Of a stretch of 64,000 nt of DNA, positions 17,885 to 27,467 are shown one piece after another. The notes beneath the pieces were generated by a model. The model did not search any database, had not been told where the DNA came from, and worked only from the letters and a program-made list of their open reading frames with translations. Origin of the DNA: Parasedimentitalea marina (GTDB taxonomy: Bacteria > Pseudomonadota > Alphaproteobacteria > Rhodobacterales > Rhodobacteraceae). A program made the position numbers and the translations under genes. Each line of letters begins with the position of its first letter. Position 1 is the first letter of the stretch. The DNA lies in assembly GCF_004006175.1 (NCBI RefSeq), contig NZ_CP033219.1:1550001-1614000 (forward strand). Direction: 5' to 3'.

Positions 17885-18483
17885 GCCGTCGGAAGTGTCG
17901 GAGCGGTGAAATCGGCCTCTAGCATCAGCGCATCGCGCAGACGGATTTGATAGGCGGCACGGCTGATTTCCAACCCGCCCAGCGAGGCAAGATGGGCTGT
18001 GAGGAATTGCGTGTCACACAGGGTGAACCCGGCTTGTGTCAGGCGATCTATCAGAAAACACAGGGCAATTTTTGAGGCATCAGTGCGGCGGGAGAACATG
18101 CTTTCGCCAAAAAATGCAGCCCCCAGAGTAACGCCGTAAACGCCTCCGGACAGGTCTCCATCTTGCCAGACCTCGATGGAATGTGCGTTTCCCATCTGGT
18201 GCAGTTCCACATAGCGGTCATGGATTTCGTCATTGATCCAGGTTTCGGACCGATCAGCGCAGGCCGTCAGAACTGCGGGAAAATCCTGGTTGGTGGTGAT
18301 CTGATAGGCGCCGCGTCGTAACCGGCGCGACAGTGAGCGCGAGATTCGCAGGCCATCCAGAGGCAGAATGCCGCGCCGTTTGGGATCGACCCAGAAAACC
18401 TCTGGATCATCCTGGTGTTCGGCCATGGGAAAAACCCCGGACGCATAGGCATGCAACAGTAATTCAGCCGTGAGTGATGACAT
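17848..18483 (-). CDS. aat: Leucyl/phenylalanyl-tRNA--protein transferase
   Basis: Transfers Leu or Phe from aminoacyl-tRNA to N-terminal Lys/Arg of proteins, making N-degrons for ClpAP. The 211-residue product has the family motifs YASGVFPMAEH, FWVDPKRRGILPL and GGVYGVTLGAAFFGESMFSR. A GTG one codon upstream (18486) is also possible. Its last 37 bases overlap the convergent DUF2155 gene. It is followed upstream by accC on the same strand after a hairpin. Confidence 0.95.
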   Translation of the reverse strand: MSSLTAELLLHAYASGVFPMAEHQDDPEVFWVDPKRRGILPLDGLRISRSLSRRLRRGAYQITTNQDFPAVLTACADRSETWINDEIHDRYVELHQMGNAHSIEVWQDGDLSGGVYGVTLGAAFFGESMFSRRTDASKIALCFLIDRLTQAGFTLCDTQFLTAHLASLGGLEISRAAYQIRLRDALMLEADFTAPTLPTAQEMLQRRTQIS

Positions 18484-18506
18484 CACAGGACTCGGGCAAA
18501 GGCGGT

Positions 18507-18530
18507 AGGGCGCGTGCCGAGACGCGCCCT
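18507..18530. terminator. Hairpin between accC and aat
   Basis: AGGGCGCGT and ACGCGCCCT form a nine-bp stem around a six-base loop, just past the accC stop on the minus strand and before the aat start. The minus-strand side lacks a clear U-tract. Confidence 0.55.
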
Positions 18531-18540
18531 TTCTGTCGTT

Positions 18541-19890
18541 TTAGCTGGCCAGGTTATCGTCAAGCCAACGCTCCAGCCAGTGAATGTTGTAGTTTCCAGA
18601 CTGAACGTCGGGTTCGGCCAGCAGGGCGTCAAACAGCGGCACCGTAGTGTCGACACCGTCCACAATCAACTCGCCCAGGGCGCGGCTCAGACGGGCGATG
18701 GCTTCGTTGCGGTCACGGCCATGCACGATCAGCTTGCCGATCAAGCTGTCGTAAAACGGTGGGATCGAATAGCCGTCATAGAGTGCCGAATCCATTCGCA
18801 CACCCAAACCGCCGGGGGCGTGGTACTGAGTGATTCTGCCGGGGCAGGGGGCAAAGTTCGGCAGCTTCTCAGCGTTGATCCGCACTTCAATAGCGTGGCC
18901 ATTGATCTGCAGATCATCCTGACCGAACGACATTGGCAAGCCTTCGGCAACGCGGATTTGCTCGCGCACCAGATCCACCCCAAAGATCGCCTCGGTGACC
19001 GGATGTTCCACCTGCAAGCGGGTGTTCATTTCGATAAAAAAGAATTCGCCTTTTTCATAGAGGAATTCGATGGTTCCAGCGCCGATATAGTTGATATTGG
19101 CGACCGCATCGGCACAGATTTTACCGATCTTAGCGCGTTCTTCTGCGCTGATGCTGGGGCCGGGGGCCTCCTCAAATACCTTCTGGTGGCGGCGCTGAAG
19201 CGAGCAATCACGTTCGCCCAGATGCACAGCCTTGCCCTTGCCGTCGCCAAACACCTGAATTTCGATGTGCCGCGGCGTGGTCAGATATTTCTCGATATAG
19301 ACTTCGTCGTTGCCAAAGTTGGACTTGCCCTCGGCACGGGCGGTGCGAAAGGCCATTTCCATGTCGGCAGCCGTTTCGGCCACTTTCATGCCTTTGCCGC
19401 CGCCACCGGCAGTGGCCTTGATGATCACCGGATAGCCAATTTCGGCGCCAATGCGTTGGGCGGCTTCCAAATCAGGTACGCCACCTTCCGAGCCAGGCAC
19501 GCAGGGAACGCCCAGGGCCTTCATGGTGTCTTTGGCGGTGATCTTGTCGCCCATGGTGCGGATGTGCTGCGCGGTGGGGCCAATGAATGTCAGCCCGTGA
19601 TCTTCGACGATCTGCACAAAGTTGGCGTTTTCCGACAGAAAACCATAGCCGGGGTGGACCGCTTGCGCGCCGGTGATTTCACAGGCCGAGATAATGGCCG
19701 GGATAGACAGGTAGCTGTTGGTGCTGGCTGGCGGCCCGATGCAGACCGACTCGTCAGCCATACGCACATGCATGGCATCGGCGTCGGCGGTCGAATGCAC
19801 CGCAACGCTGGCGATGCCCATTTCGCGTGCCGCACGGATCACGCGCAGGGCGATCTCTCCGCGGTTGGCAATCAGGATCTTGTCAAACAT
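18541..19890 (-). CDS. accC: Acetyl-CoA carboxylase, biotin carboxylase subunit
   Basis: Carboxylates the biotin on AccB using ATP and bicarbonate, the first step of fatty-acid synthesis. At 449 residues it is the standard length. Visible are the N-terminal [19 protein letters not shown], the ATP-grasp glycine loop GGGGKGMKV, the [13 protein letters not shown] region and the catalytic [21 protein letters not shown] lies ahead of the ATG. It is nine bases downstream of accB in the same operon. Long open frames on the opposite strand are composition artefacts. Confidence 0.98.
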   Translation of the reverse strand: MFDKILIANRGEIALRVIRAAREMGIASVAVHSTADADAMHVRMADESVCIGPPASTNSYLSIPAIISACEITGAQAVHPGYGFLSENANFVQIVEDHGLTFIGPTAQHIRTMGDKITAKDTMKALGVPCVPGSEGGVPDLEAAQRIGAEIGYPVIIKATAGGGGKGMKVAETAADMEMAFRTARAEGKSNFGNDEVYIEKYLTTPRHIEIQVFGDGKGKAVHLGERDCSLQRRHQKVFEEAPGPSISAEERAKIGKICADAVANINYIGAGTIEFLYEKGEFFFIEMNTRLQVEHPVTEAIFGVDLVREQIRVAEGLPMSFGQDDLQINGHAIEVRINAEKLPNFAPCPGRITQYHAPGGLGVRMDSALYDGYSIPPFYDSLIGKLIVHGRDRNEAIARLSRALGELIVDGVDTTVPLFDALLAEPDVQSGNYNIHWLERWLDDNLAS

Positions 19891-19899
19891 GTCAGATCC

Positions 19900-20388
19900 T
19901 TACTCGATGATGACCAGAGGCGTTCCGAACTCGACGGCGGCGCCGTCTTCGACCAAAATACGTTTCACAGTGCCGCCTTTGGGGGCCGGGATGTGGTTCA
20001 TGGTCTTCATGGCTTCAATGATCAGCAGGGTATCGCCTTCGCTGACTTTGGCGCCGACTGTGATAAAGGCAGGTGCGCCTGGTTCAGCCTGGATATAGAC
20101 GGTGCCAACCATTGGAGAAGGCACAGCGCCAGGATGGCTGGCAGGGTCGTCTGACGGTGCGGCCGCTGGGGCTGCAGTCGCGACCGCGGCAACAGCCGGA
20201 GCCGCAGCTGGGACTGCGACCTGTACCGGGGCTGCCACTGCGGCAACTTGCCGAGAGACACGCACATTCAGGCTGTCATCATCGCCGTACGCACGTTTGA
20301 CCTGCAATTCGGTCAGATCGTTTTCGCGCAGCATTTCGGCCAATGCTTTGATAAAGGCTACGTCTGCTTCGTGAGTTTTGTTTTTCAT
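19900..20388 (-). CDS. accB: Acetyl-CoA carboxylase biotin carboxyl carrier protein
   Basis: A 162-residue biotin carrier subunit. It has an N-terminal helical region, a long Ala/Pro/Val-rich linker (about residues 50-85) and a C-terminal biotinyl domain with the biotinylation motif EAMKTMN. GAGG precedes the ATG at 20388 and the product begins [20 protein letters not shown], as in relatives; the frame extends upstream to 20481 without support. It is the first gene of accB-accC. Confidence 0.97.
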   Translation of the reverse strand: MKNKTHEADVAFIKALAEMLRENDLTELQVKRAYGDDDSLNVRVSRQVAAVAAPVQVAVPAAAPAVAAVATAAPAAAPSDDPASHPGAVPSPMVGTVYIQAEPGAPAFITVGAKVSEGDTLLIIEAMKTMNHIPAPKGGTVKRILVEDGAAVEFGTPLVIIE

Positions 20389-20535
20389 TTGATCCTCAGC
20401 CGGTTCCGCACAGGCCTGCTGAATAGTGCAGGCTGCTAATTTGTCGCGCTTATAAGGCAAGGTTGCCCACAAGGAAAGCACCCTAACCAGATGCTAACAT
20501 GGGCCGTTCCAGCAGGTTTTGCAATTGGTCACAGG

Positions 20536-21072
20536 CTACAGGGGCATACCTGTCAGTTTGGCGACCAATTCCGGCAGTTTACGTGCCTCAAATTTCTTAA
20601 GTAAACGCGCACGGTGGGTTTCAATCGTGCGATACGACAGGTTTAATTTGGCACCGATTTCCTTGGCTGACAGGCCATGACAGGTCAGGATCGCCACATC
20701 CCGTTCGCGTGGTGTAAGGGACACCACCGGCCTGTCGTCCGATATATCGGCAAATGACCAGATCCCGGCGCGAAATGGATGTTCGGGTGTTAGCGACCGG
20801 CCCCGAACGCGACACCAGAACAAATCCCCCGAGCGCCGCCGCATGATCCGCTCGTCATCATAGCGGCCGGCCTGAACATCATCTTGCTGCAAGCGGGTGC
20901 CAATGCGGTCAAAATCCTCGCGGCTGGGATAGAGTTCAGCGATTTCTATGCCGACAAATGCCTCAGGCGTGTCGCCAAAGGTTTCCGCGAACTGCAGATT
21001 GCAGCGCCGGATGACGCGCTGTTCTAATTGGGCAAGCCCGATGGGGGCGTGGTCAAAGGCGATGTCAGACAT
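20536..21072 (-). CDS. PAS-LuxR transcriptional regulator
   Basis: A 178-residue regulator with an N-terminal PAS domain (about 1-110; FAETFGDTPEAFVG and RRRSGDLFWCRVRG) and a C-terminal LuxR/FixJ-type HTH (about 115-178; LTPRERDVAILTCHGLSAKE, IGAKLNLSYRTIETHRARLL). It has no receiver or autoinducer domain, so the PAS presumably senses the signal directly. It is divergent from the PAS-HTH-hydrolase fusion with 147 bases between starts, suggesting mutual regulation. Ligand unknown. Confidence 0.85.
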   Translation of the reverse strand: MSDIAFDHAPIGLAQLEQRVIRRCNLQFAETFGDTPEAFVGIEIAELYPSREDFDRIGTRLQQDDVQAGRYDDERIMRRRSGDLFWCRVRGRSLTPEHPFRAGIWSFADISDDRPVVSLTPRERDVAILTCHGLSAKEIGAKLNLSYRTIETHRARLLKKFEARKLPELVAKLTGMPL

Positions 21073-21219
21073 GGCGCTCTATGTGGACTTATTTGAGGGA
21101 TAAGAAAAGGGCACGAAATGGGATCCGCTGACAGAGTGTGGGAAAACCTGACTATCAGAACTGGGCATATTCCATTTTTATATGTCTTTTTATTTCGAGT
21201 TTTTTCCAGGTGATTTGGC

Positions 21220-22953
21220 ATGTCTGACAATTTTGAGCAGTTGACGCATATGGTTTATGAGGCGTCATTGGATAATTCACTTTGGCCGGAATTGATACTT
21301 GAACTGACCGAGGAAGTGCAGCGCGCCCGGGAGAGCCGGTTTATCGAGGACCAGAATACCAATGGGCTGGAAAACCTGTCGCAGCACTTTCGGCGGGCGT
21401 TCAGTATCTCAAAACGTATGGTCGAACTGCAGGAACGCGAGACCTATTTGTCATCGGTATTGAACAGCTTTGCCTTTGGGGTCGCGTTGTTCGGTGAAGA
21501 CGGGCAGCTTTTGATGGCCAACCGGTCGATGCAGGAGGTATTGCAGTCGGTGGCACTGACGGGGAACCGTGATGGGGTTTGCACCGCGAGTGCTGCAGGA
21601 TCAAAATCGCTGACTGCATTGATTGGGACCTGTATTCAAAACGGAGTGTCACAACAAATCCAGTTGCCGGGACACAGCCTGGAACCCTTGATGGTCTTAC
21701 CCCGGGCAGAGGCGGAAGGGATTGGATTTCCGTCAATCGCGGCTGCGGTTCTCATTTCAGCAGGCGGCTGTCGCAGTGATGCCTTGCGCAGTTTTTCCCT
21801 GACGCATCAACTTTCCAGACGGGAATCCGAACTGCTGAAAGAGCTGTGTAACAAGGGGGAGCTGCGTCTGGCAGCGGCAGAGATGGGCCTGTCCTACGAA
21901 AGCGCGCGGACCTATGTAAAACGGATCTATGACAAAACCGGATACCGCAGTCAGGCAAATCTGACGTCTGCGGTTGCAGCGACGCCTATGGCTGCGCTTC
22001 GGCGCAGCCCAGTGCTGAAAGATGAGCGTCGAAATGTCCGCCGGATGCTGACGCTCATTGATGGACGCAACATGGAGTATTTCAGCCTCGGTCCGGAGAC
22101 CGGGTATCCGGTGCTGGTTTTTGACGCGTTGTCCGGCGTAGCAATTGATGTGATCGGGTATCCAGATCTTTGTCTGGCGATTTTGGAACGGTTCAATATT
22201 CGTCTGATTACCCCCTGCCGCCCCGGGGCTTTTCGCTCTGAGGCAAAAGCGATGAACAGCCTGAAGGAGTTTACGCCGGATGTTGAACAGGTGATGGATC
22301 ATTTGAATCTGGACCGGGTTGGACTGCTGGCCTTGTCCTTTGGTTCGGGCAGCGCCCTGGCCGTGGCACAGGGGTTGGGCGCGCGGGTCGAAAGAATTGT
22401 CATGTCATCAGCAGCCTATCCCATTTATCGCCACCCGAACTGGCGAGAACTGGATCAGTTTTATCATATGTCGACCATTCTGGGGCGCCACTGGCCGTCT
22501 ATGCTGCGCCAGATTATCCCGTTTCTGGTCCGCTCGATCTTGCAAAACAGGGACAGTTATTTTGATCGCTACTGCAAGAGATCGCGCAGCAGTGATGATG
22601 TAGAGATTCTGTCGCACCCGGTGATCCGGCGCCGGACGGCAGAAATGCTGGCGCAGCGCACGGCAATGGGCATGGACGGTATGGTCGAGGAGAACCTGCT
22701 GAATGCCCAGGGTTGGGATTTTCCCATACGTGACATTCAGGCGCGGGTCGAGATTTTTCAGGGTGAATTGGACAATGTGGCGCCATTGCAAGGGGCCGAA
22801 CTATTGGCAAAGCACCTTCCGAATGCGCAGCTGACGACAATGTTGGGCAAAGGCCATTACCACCACATTACCAACTGGCCCTGGTTGTTGGCACGTGCGG
22901 CCGGGCATGATGTGGCACCGGAGAGTGACAGGTATAGTATTCCAGACCTTTGA
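21220..22953 (+). CDS. PAS - LuxR-type HTH - alpha/beta-hydrolase fusion protein
   Basis: A 577-residue protein in three parts. Residues about 70-185 are PAS-like (ERETYLSSVLNSFAFGVALF). Residues about 192-252 are a LuxR-type HTH (LTHQLSRRESELLKEL, AAAEMGLSYESARTYVKRIY). Residues about 285-565 are an alpha/beta-hydrolase. A full triad can be proposed: nucleophile S373 in LALSFGSG, acid D518 in FQGELDN, histidine H546 in GKGHYHH. The order is unusual, since the DNA-binding domain is central and the catalytic domain C-terminal. It is divergent from a PAS-LuxR regulator. I infer a regulator that binds or degrades a small ester/lactone-like ligand; the chemistry is unknown. Confidence 0.8.
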   Translation: MSDNFEQLTHMVYEASLDNSLWPELILELTEEVQRARESRFIEDQNTNGLENLSQHFRRAFSISKRMVELQERETYLSSVLNSFAFGVALFGEDGQLLMANRSMQEVLQSVALTGNRDGVCTASAAGSKSLTALIGTCIQNGVSQQIQLPGHSLEPLMVLPRAEAEGIGFPSIAAAVLISAGGCRSDALRSFSLTHQLSRRESELLKELCNKGELRLAAAEMGLSYESARTYVKRIYDKTGYRSQANLTSAVAATPMAALRRSPVLKDERRNVRRMLTLIDGRNMEYFSLGPETGYPVLVFDALSGVAIDVIGYPDLCLAILERFNIRLITPCRPGAFRSEAKAMNSLKEFTPDVEQVMDHLNLDRVGLLALSFGSGSALAVAQGLGARVERIVMSSAAYPIYRHPNWRELDQFYHMSTILGRHWPSMLRQIIPFLVRSILQNRDSYFDRYCKRSRSSDDVEILSHPVIRRRTAEMLAQRTAMGMDGMVEENLLNAQGWDFPIRDIQARVEIFQGELDNVAPLQGAELLAKHLPNAQLTTMLGKGHYHHITNWPWLLARAAGHDVAPESDRYSIPDL

Positions 22954-23045
22954 GCGTTTTGTCCCCAAATGGGAATAGGTCGAAATAGGGAGGTTTTCTA
23001 GGGTCCAGACATCGTAACGAGTTGTCTTTTTACTGAGTTTTCAAA

Positions 23046-23408
23046 ATGAATGTTGATGATATTTTCCAAGCGTTGGTGTCAATGCCGACGCAGATTTCTA
23101 CCGGATGTGGTGTGTTGGGGTTTCTCTTCTACTTGACCAACTACACATTGGTGACCTTTCGTGTCATCGACAGTCAGGGGATTGCATTTTTTCTGATCAA
23201 TATTTGTGGTGCATGTCTTATCCTGGTCAGCCTAGTACAAGACTTTAACCTTGGTTCAATGTTAATTCAGGTTTTCTGGATCTGCCTGGGGGTGATTGCG
23301 GTTTCAATACGCCTGCGGGCGCGGCGTGCATGGCGTACCAGCAATACGCAAATGCAAGACCGAACAGCGTCAAGTACCGTGCTGGCTGAGACACATACAC
23401 AGATCTAA
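23046..23408 (+). CDS. Small membrane protein, CBU_0592-like
   Basis: A 120-residue protein with three hydrophobic helices (about 17-40, 45-65, 70-90) and a basic then polar C-terminal tail. The pattern GVLGFLFYLTNYTLVTFRVID, then FFLINICGACLILVSLV, resembles the CBU_0592 family of small membrane proteins of unknown function. It follows the hydrolase-fusion gene by 92 bases on the same strand and may be cotranscribed. Identification is by pattern only. Confidence 0.6.
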   Translation: MNVDDIFQALVSMPTQISTGCGVLGFLFYLTNYTLVTFRVIDSQGIAFFLINICGACLILVSLVQDFNLGSMLIQVFWICLGVIAVSIRLRARRAWRTSNTQMQDRTASSTVLAETHTQI

Positions 23409-23493
23409 ATTTGTGTCTCTGTCTGGGGGTAAGCGGCAGTTCAGGCAATTTTTCTGTCTTTATCGGCGCTTGAAAGCCCAGGCATAAAATATC

Positions 23494-23524
23494 TAAAGGC
23501 CGGTCCTGGTAAGGCCGGCCTTTA
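23494..23524. terminator. Bidirectional terminator
   Basis: TAAAGGCCGG and CCGGCCTTTA pair perfectly over ten bp around an 11-base loop. It serves the convergent small membrane protein gene (plus) and the ABC importer operon (minus). Confidence 0.85.
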
Positions 23525-23562
23525 GTCTGCTTGTCGCAGCCATATTCAGGGCAGGAGAAGAA

Positions 23563-24318
23563 TTAAATTGCCAGGTATTCGGCCCGCAATTCTTCGTTTT
23601 CAAGAACCTCGGATGCGACACCGTCAAACACGATGCCGCCGGTGTCCAGGATCACAGCACGGTCAGCCAGTTCCAGCGCCCGCACAGCGTTTTGTTCCAC
23701 GATAATGGTGGTGATGCCCTGTTCCTTGATGTGGATAAGGGTCTTTTCGATCTCATCCACAATCACCGGGGCCAATCCCTCGTAGGGTTCGTCCAGCAAC
23801 AATACTTTGATGTCGCGCGCCAAGGCGCGGGCAATGGCCAGCATTTGTTGTTCGCCGCCCGACAGGGTAACGCCCTCTTGCTTGCGACGTTCGCCCAGAC
23901 GCGGGAACAACTGGTACAGACGCTCAATCGACCAACCGATGGGCGGGGCGATTTGGGCCAGTTGCAGGTTTTCCTCAACCGTTAGCCCGGCAATGATGCT
24001 GCGGTCTTCGGGCACCAAGGCCAGCCCGGCAGCCGAGGCCTGATAGCTTGCCATATTGTGCAAAGGCTGGTGATCCAACCAGATCTCACCCTTGTTGAGT
24101 TGGGGATTATCCATCCGGGCGATGGCGCGCAGGGTTGAGGTTTTGCCAGCCCCGTTGCGGCCCAGCAGGGCGAGAATCTCGCCCTCGTGCACGTTGAAGG
24201 AAATGCCCTGCACGATATAGCTTTCGCCATAATAGGCATGCATGTCCCAGACCGATAAAAAGGCCGGTGCGGTGGTCGCCTGATTGGCATTCTTGGAGAA
24301 GTTGGGTTTGACGTTCAT
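23563..24318 (-). CDS. livF: ABC transporter ATP-binding protein, LivF-type
   Basis: The second ATPase of a branched-chain-amino-acid-type (HAAT) importer. The 251-residue product has Walker A GRNGAGKTS, signature LSGGEQQMLA, Walker B VLLLDEPYEGLAP and the switch histidine replaced by Gln (IVEQNA), as usual in LivF. AAGGAG lies eight bases before the ATG. It is the last gene of the SBP-livH-livM-livG-livF operon. Substrate unknown; the symbol denotes the family only. Confidence 0.88.
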   Translation of the reverse strand: MNVKPNFSKNANQATTAPAFLSVWDMHAYYGESYIVQGISFNVHEGEILALLGRNGAGKTSTLRAIARMDNPQLNKGEIWLDHQPLHNMASYQASAAGLALVPEDRSIIAGLTVEENLQLAQIAPPIGWSIERLYQLFPRLGERRKQEGVTLSGGEQQMLAIARALARDIKVLLLDEPYEGLAPVIVDEIEKTLIHIKEQGITTIIVEQNAVRALELADRAVILDTGGIVFDGVASEVLENEELRAEYLAI

Positions 24319-24330
24319 GAGCTGCTCTCC

Positions 24331-25086
24331 TTACGCCGATTCGCCCAAATACGCTTCGCGCACTTTGGGGTTGCCTCGGATATTTTGCGGATCGTCTTCG
24401 ACCAGCGGGCTGCCTTGGGCCAGAACGGTGATTCTGTCGGCCAGCGAAAACACCACATGCATGTCGTGTTCGATGATAGCGATGGTAATATCGCGCTCGT
24501 CGCTGATCTGTTTCAGCAGGTCGATGGTGTTGTTGGTATCCGCCCGTGCCATACCGGCCGTGGGTTCATCCAACAACAACAGGCGCGGTTCCTGCGACAG
24601 GCACATGCCGATCTCAAGACGCCGTTTGTCGCCGCGCGACAGGGCAGCGGCGTTCATGTGCCGTTTGTCCGCCATGTTCATTTCGACCAGCATATGCTCG
24701 GCTTTTTCGGTCACGTCCTTCTGGCTGAGCACCGACCCGATGGCGTTCAGTTCAAAGGCGCCATCGCGTTTGGCAAAGCAGGGGATCATCATGTTTTCCA
24801 TCACGGTCAGATCGCCAAAGATCTCGGGTGTTTGGAAAACGCGGCTGATGCCCATTTGGTTGATTTCATAGGGCGCGCGACCCAAGACCGATTTGCCGTC
24901 AAACATCACTGACCCGGTGTCAGGGATCAGCTTGCCGACCAGCACATTCAGCAGCGTGGACTTACCGGCGCCGTTTGGGCCGATGATCGCGTGGACCGAG
25001 TTTTCCTTGACGCTGAGGTTCACATCCCCCAGCGCCTGGAGCCCACCGAACCGTTTGTTTACGCCTTTGACTTCAAGAATTCCCAT
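24331..25086 (-). CDS. livG: ABC transporter ATP-binding protein, LivG-type
   Basis: The first ATPase of the importer. AAGGAG seven bases before the ATG at 25086 sets the start (251 residues, MGILEVKGVNKRFGG); the frame is open to 25320, but that extension overlaps livM. Walker A is GPNGAGKST and Walker B LLLLDEPTAGMA. The signature is LSRGDKRRLEIG rather than LSGGQ or the LSYGDQ usual in LivG, a charged variant that may mark a subfamily. Confidence 0.88.
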   Translation of the reverse strand: MGILEVKGVNKRFGGLQALGDVNLSVKENSVHAIIGPNGAGKSTLLNVLVGKLIPDTGSVMFDGKSVLGRAPYEINQMGISRVFQTPEIFGDLTVMENMMIPCFAKRDGAFELNAIGSVLSQKDVTEKAEHMLVEMNMADKRHMNAAALSRGDKRRLEIGMCLSQEPRLLLLDEPTAGMARADTNNTIDLLKQISDERDITIAIIEHDMHVVFSLADRITVLAQGSPLVEDDPQNIRGNPKVREAYLGESA

Positions 25087-25097
25087 CTTGTGTCTCC

Positions 25098-26300
25098 TTA
25101 TTCCGCAGGTTCGGTTGTGCTGGTGGGCGTCTTTCCGCCCGCCTTTTTGTTCCGTATCCAGTTTGTTATGCGTTGCCCACCTTCGACGAGGCCACCAGGC
25201 AGGAACACCACAACCAGTACAAACAGGATGCCCAGCGTCATGTGCCAACCTTTGCCAACGAAGGGGTAAACCAAGGTGACCAGCAGATCTTCTAGCCCGT
25301 CGGGCAATGCACTGAACCAACCGTGCAACACGCTTTCGTTGATTTTCGAGAAGATGTTTTCAAAGTACTTGATGAAGCCTGCACCCAATACCGGCCCAAT
25401 CAGAGTACCCGCACCGCCAAGGATCGTCATCAAGACAACCTCTCCCGAGGCAGTCCACTGCATCCGCTCGGCGCCAGCAAGCGGATCCATCGAGGCCAGC
25501 AAACCACCGGCCAGACCAGCGTACATGCCAGAGATGACAAAGGCGGCCAGAGTGTAGGGGCGGGTGTTCAGCCCGGTGTAGTTCATCCGCTGTTGGTTGG
25601 ATTTCACGGCTTTCAGCATCAGACCAAACGGCGAGCGGAAGATGCGGATCGACAGATAGAAGACCGCCAGCAGGATCAGCGCACTCAGATAGTAGCCGGC
25701 ATTGAACTGGAACGCCCAGGGCCCAAGGACCATCTCAAAGGTAGAGCGCATCTCGAGGCCAAACAGGTTGGTCACCGGGATTGACCCGTCAACGGTCTGC
25801 GACACGCCCAGAACACGCGGGTCATTCAGGGTCAGTTGCAGTCCGGTCTCACCATTGGTGATCGGGGTCAGCACAGAATATGCGACGTTGAATGACATCT
25901 GCGCAAAGGCCAGCGTCAGGATCGAGAAGTAGATGCCCGAGCGCCGCAGTGAGATATATCCGATCAGCAGGGCAAAGATGCCTGCCATGACCACTGACAA
26001 CAGGATGGCGGGGATAACGTTCATTGCCAGAAGCTTGAACATCCACACGGCGGAATAGGATCCGACACCCAGAAAAGCCGCATGGCCAAAGCTAAGGTAG
26101 CCAGTGAGACCAAACAGAATGTTAAACCCGATGGCAAAGATGCCAAAGATCACAAACCGCTGCATCAGGTCCGGGTACCCGGCGTTGAATTGCGCCAATC
26201 CACTGTCCGTAGGGAATGGGTTCAAGATAAAGGGGGCGAGCATCGTCAATGCAGCGACAAGCAGCAGCATTTTGGTGTCGTTTTTGTTCATTCCGAGCAT
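25098..26300 (-). CDS. livM: ABC transporter permease, LivM-type
   Basis: A 400-residue integral membrane permease with about ten helices and the LivM signature [19 protein letters not shown], plus the EAA-like region [23 protein letters not shown]. It is longer than E. coli LivM relative to its core, with a polar C-terminal tail. GGAGG nine bases before the ATG lies inside the livH stop region, so the genes are coupled. Confidence 0.9.
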   Translation of the reverse strand: MLGMNKNDTKMLLLVAALTMLAPFILNPFPTDSGLAQFNAGYPDLMQRFVIFGIFAIGFNILFGLTGYLSFGHAAFLGVGSYSAVWMFKLLAMNVIPAILLSVVMAGIFALLIGYISLRRSGIYFSILTLAFAQMSFNVAYSVLTPITNGETGLQLTLNDPRVLGVSQTVDGSIPVTNLFGLEMRSTFEMVLGPWAFQFNAGYYLSALILLAVFYLSIRIFRSPFGLMLKAVKSNQQRMNYTGLNTRPYTLAAFVISGMYAGLAGGLLASMDPLAGAERMQWTASGEVVLMTILGGAGTLIGPVLGAGFIKYFENIFSKINESVLHGWFSALPDGLEDLLVTLVYPFVGKGWHMTLGILFVLVVVFLPGGLVEGGQRITNWIRNKKAGGKTPTSTTEPAE

Positions 26301-26304
26301 GTCC

Positions 26305-27327
26305 TTAGTCCTCCATCACGCCTTTGCGGCCCATCAGGCCCCGTGGACGTACAAGCAGAATGATAATTGCCACCACATAGATGATGATTTGGTCGATACC
26401 TGGGACGAGTGATTTGATCTCGTTCATCGAGGCAAAGCTTTCAAGAATGCCAAGCATGAAGCCAGCCAGTACCGCGCCGGGCAAAGAGCCCATGCCGCCG
26501 ACAACAACCACCACAAAGCTAAGGACAAGGAAGTCCATGCCCATGTGATAATTTGGCGAATTGATCGGGGTATACATTACCCCTGCCAGGCCCGCGACAG
26601 CGGCGGCGATACCGAACATGACGGTGAACCGTTTGTCGATATTGATGCCCAGCAGGCCAACGGTTTCACGGTCCGCCATCCCTGCGCGCACTACCATACC
26701 GAAGGTGGTGAATTGCAGGAACGAGAAGATGCCGCCAATGACCACGAGGGAGAAGAAGAAATACACAACACGCCAGACAGGATAGACAATATCCATGCCA
26801 ATGATGGCGCCCAGGTTGACGATACCGCTCAGGGCTTCGGGGGCAGGGGTTTGGATCGGGTTGGCACCATAAAAATATTTGACCACTTCCTGCAGCACGA
26901 TCGCCAGACCGAAAGTCACCAGAATTTGGTCAGCATGGGGGCGTTTGTAGAAGTGTTTGATCAGCCCGCGCTCCATCGCATAGCCAACGAAGATCATGAT
27001 CGGGACAGTAAACAGGATTGCCAAAGGCACCGCCCAGTCGATGATGGCCCCACCCATTTGAGGGCCGAACCAGGATTCGATATAGGGGGTCTTGACGACC
27101 AGGGCATTGCCAAGAAAGTCGGTCTGGCTTTCGTCTACGGTTTCATAGCTGATGTTGAAGATCCGTTGTACGGTGACGGCGCAGAAGGCGCCGATCATGA
27201 ACAAGGCCCCGTGGGCAAAGTTCACCACGCCAAGCGTGCCAAAGATAAGTGTCAGTCCCAGCGCGATCAGCGCATAGGCAGAGCCCTTGTCGAGCCCGTT
27301 CAAGATTTGCAATAGGATTGCGTCCAT
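26305..27327 (-). CDS. livH: ABC transporter permease, LivH-type
   Basis: A 340-residue permease with about eight helices. It begins [30 protein letters not shown] and contains [16 protein letters not shown], the LivH signature. The ATG at 27327 has AAGGTGG upstream; a GTG three codons earlier (27336) is possible. An insertion of about 50 residues after the second helix ([20 protein letters not shown]) is longer than in E. coli LivH. It partners LivM. Confidence 0.9.
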   Translation of the reverse strand: MDAILLQILNGLDKGSAYALIALGLTLIFGTLGVVNFAHGALFMIGAFCAVTVQRIFNISYETVDESQTDFLGNALVVKTPYIESWFGPQMGGAIIDWAVPLAILFTVPIMIFVGYAMERGLIKHFYKRPHADQILVTFGLAIVLQEVVKYFYGANPIQTPAPEALSGIVNLGAIIGMDIVYPVWRVVYFFFSLVVIGGIFSFLQFTTFGMVVRAGMADRETVGLLGINIDKRFTVMFGIAAAVAGLAGVMYTPINSPNYHMGMDFLVLSFVVVVVGGMGSLPGAVLAGFMLGILESFASMNEIKSLVPGIDQIIIYVVAIIILLVRPRGLMGRKGVMED

Positions 27328-27428
27328 AGCCCCCACCTTTGGGTTTGTCGTCTGGTCTTTGTGAGTGTCCGACGGCCTCGGGGTGGTTACCCCGTGTTGA
27401 TCTTGATGATCCGGCGGTCGGGAGAATG

Positions 27429-27459
27429 GGCCGGGCGCAGTTGCGCGCCCAGCCCGGCC
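27429..27459 (-). promoter_or_regulatory. Intercistronic hairpin between the binding-protein and livH genes
   Basis: GGCCGGGC and GCCCGGCC pair over eight bp, with a second possible stem inside the loop. It lies just after the binding-protein stop; such hairpins often let the binding protein be made in excess over the permeases. Confidence 0.55.
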
Positions 27460-27467
27460 AATTGGCC

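Noticed and set aside
18514..20154. Long plus-strand open frame opposite accC/accB
   Set aside because: It is antisense to two well-conserved genes, has no domain pattern and arises from GC-rich third positions.
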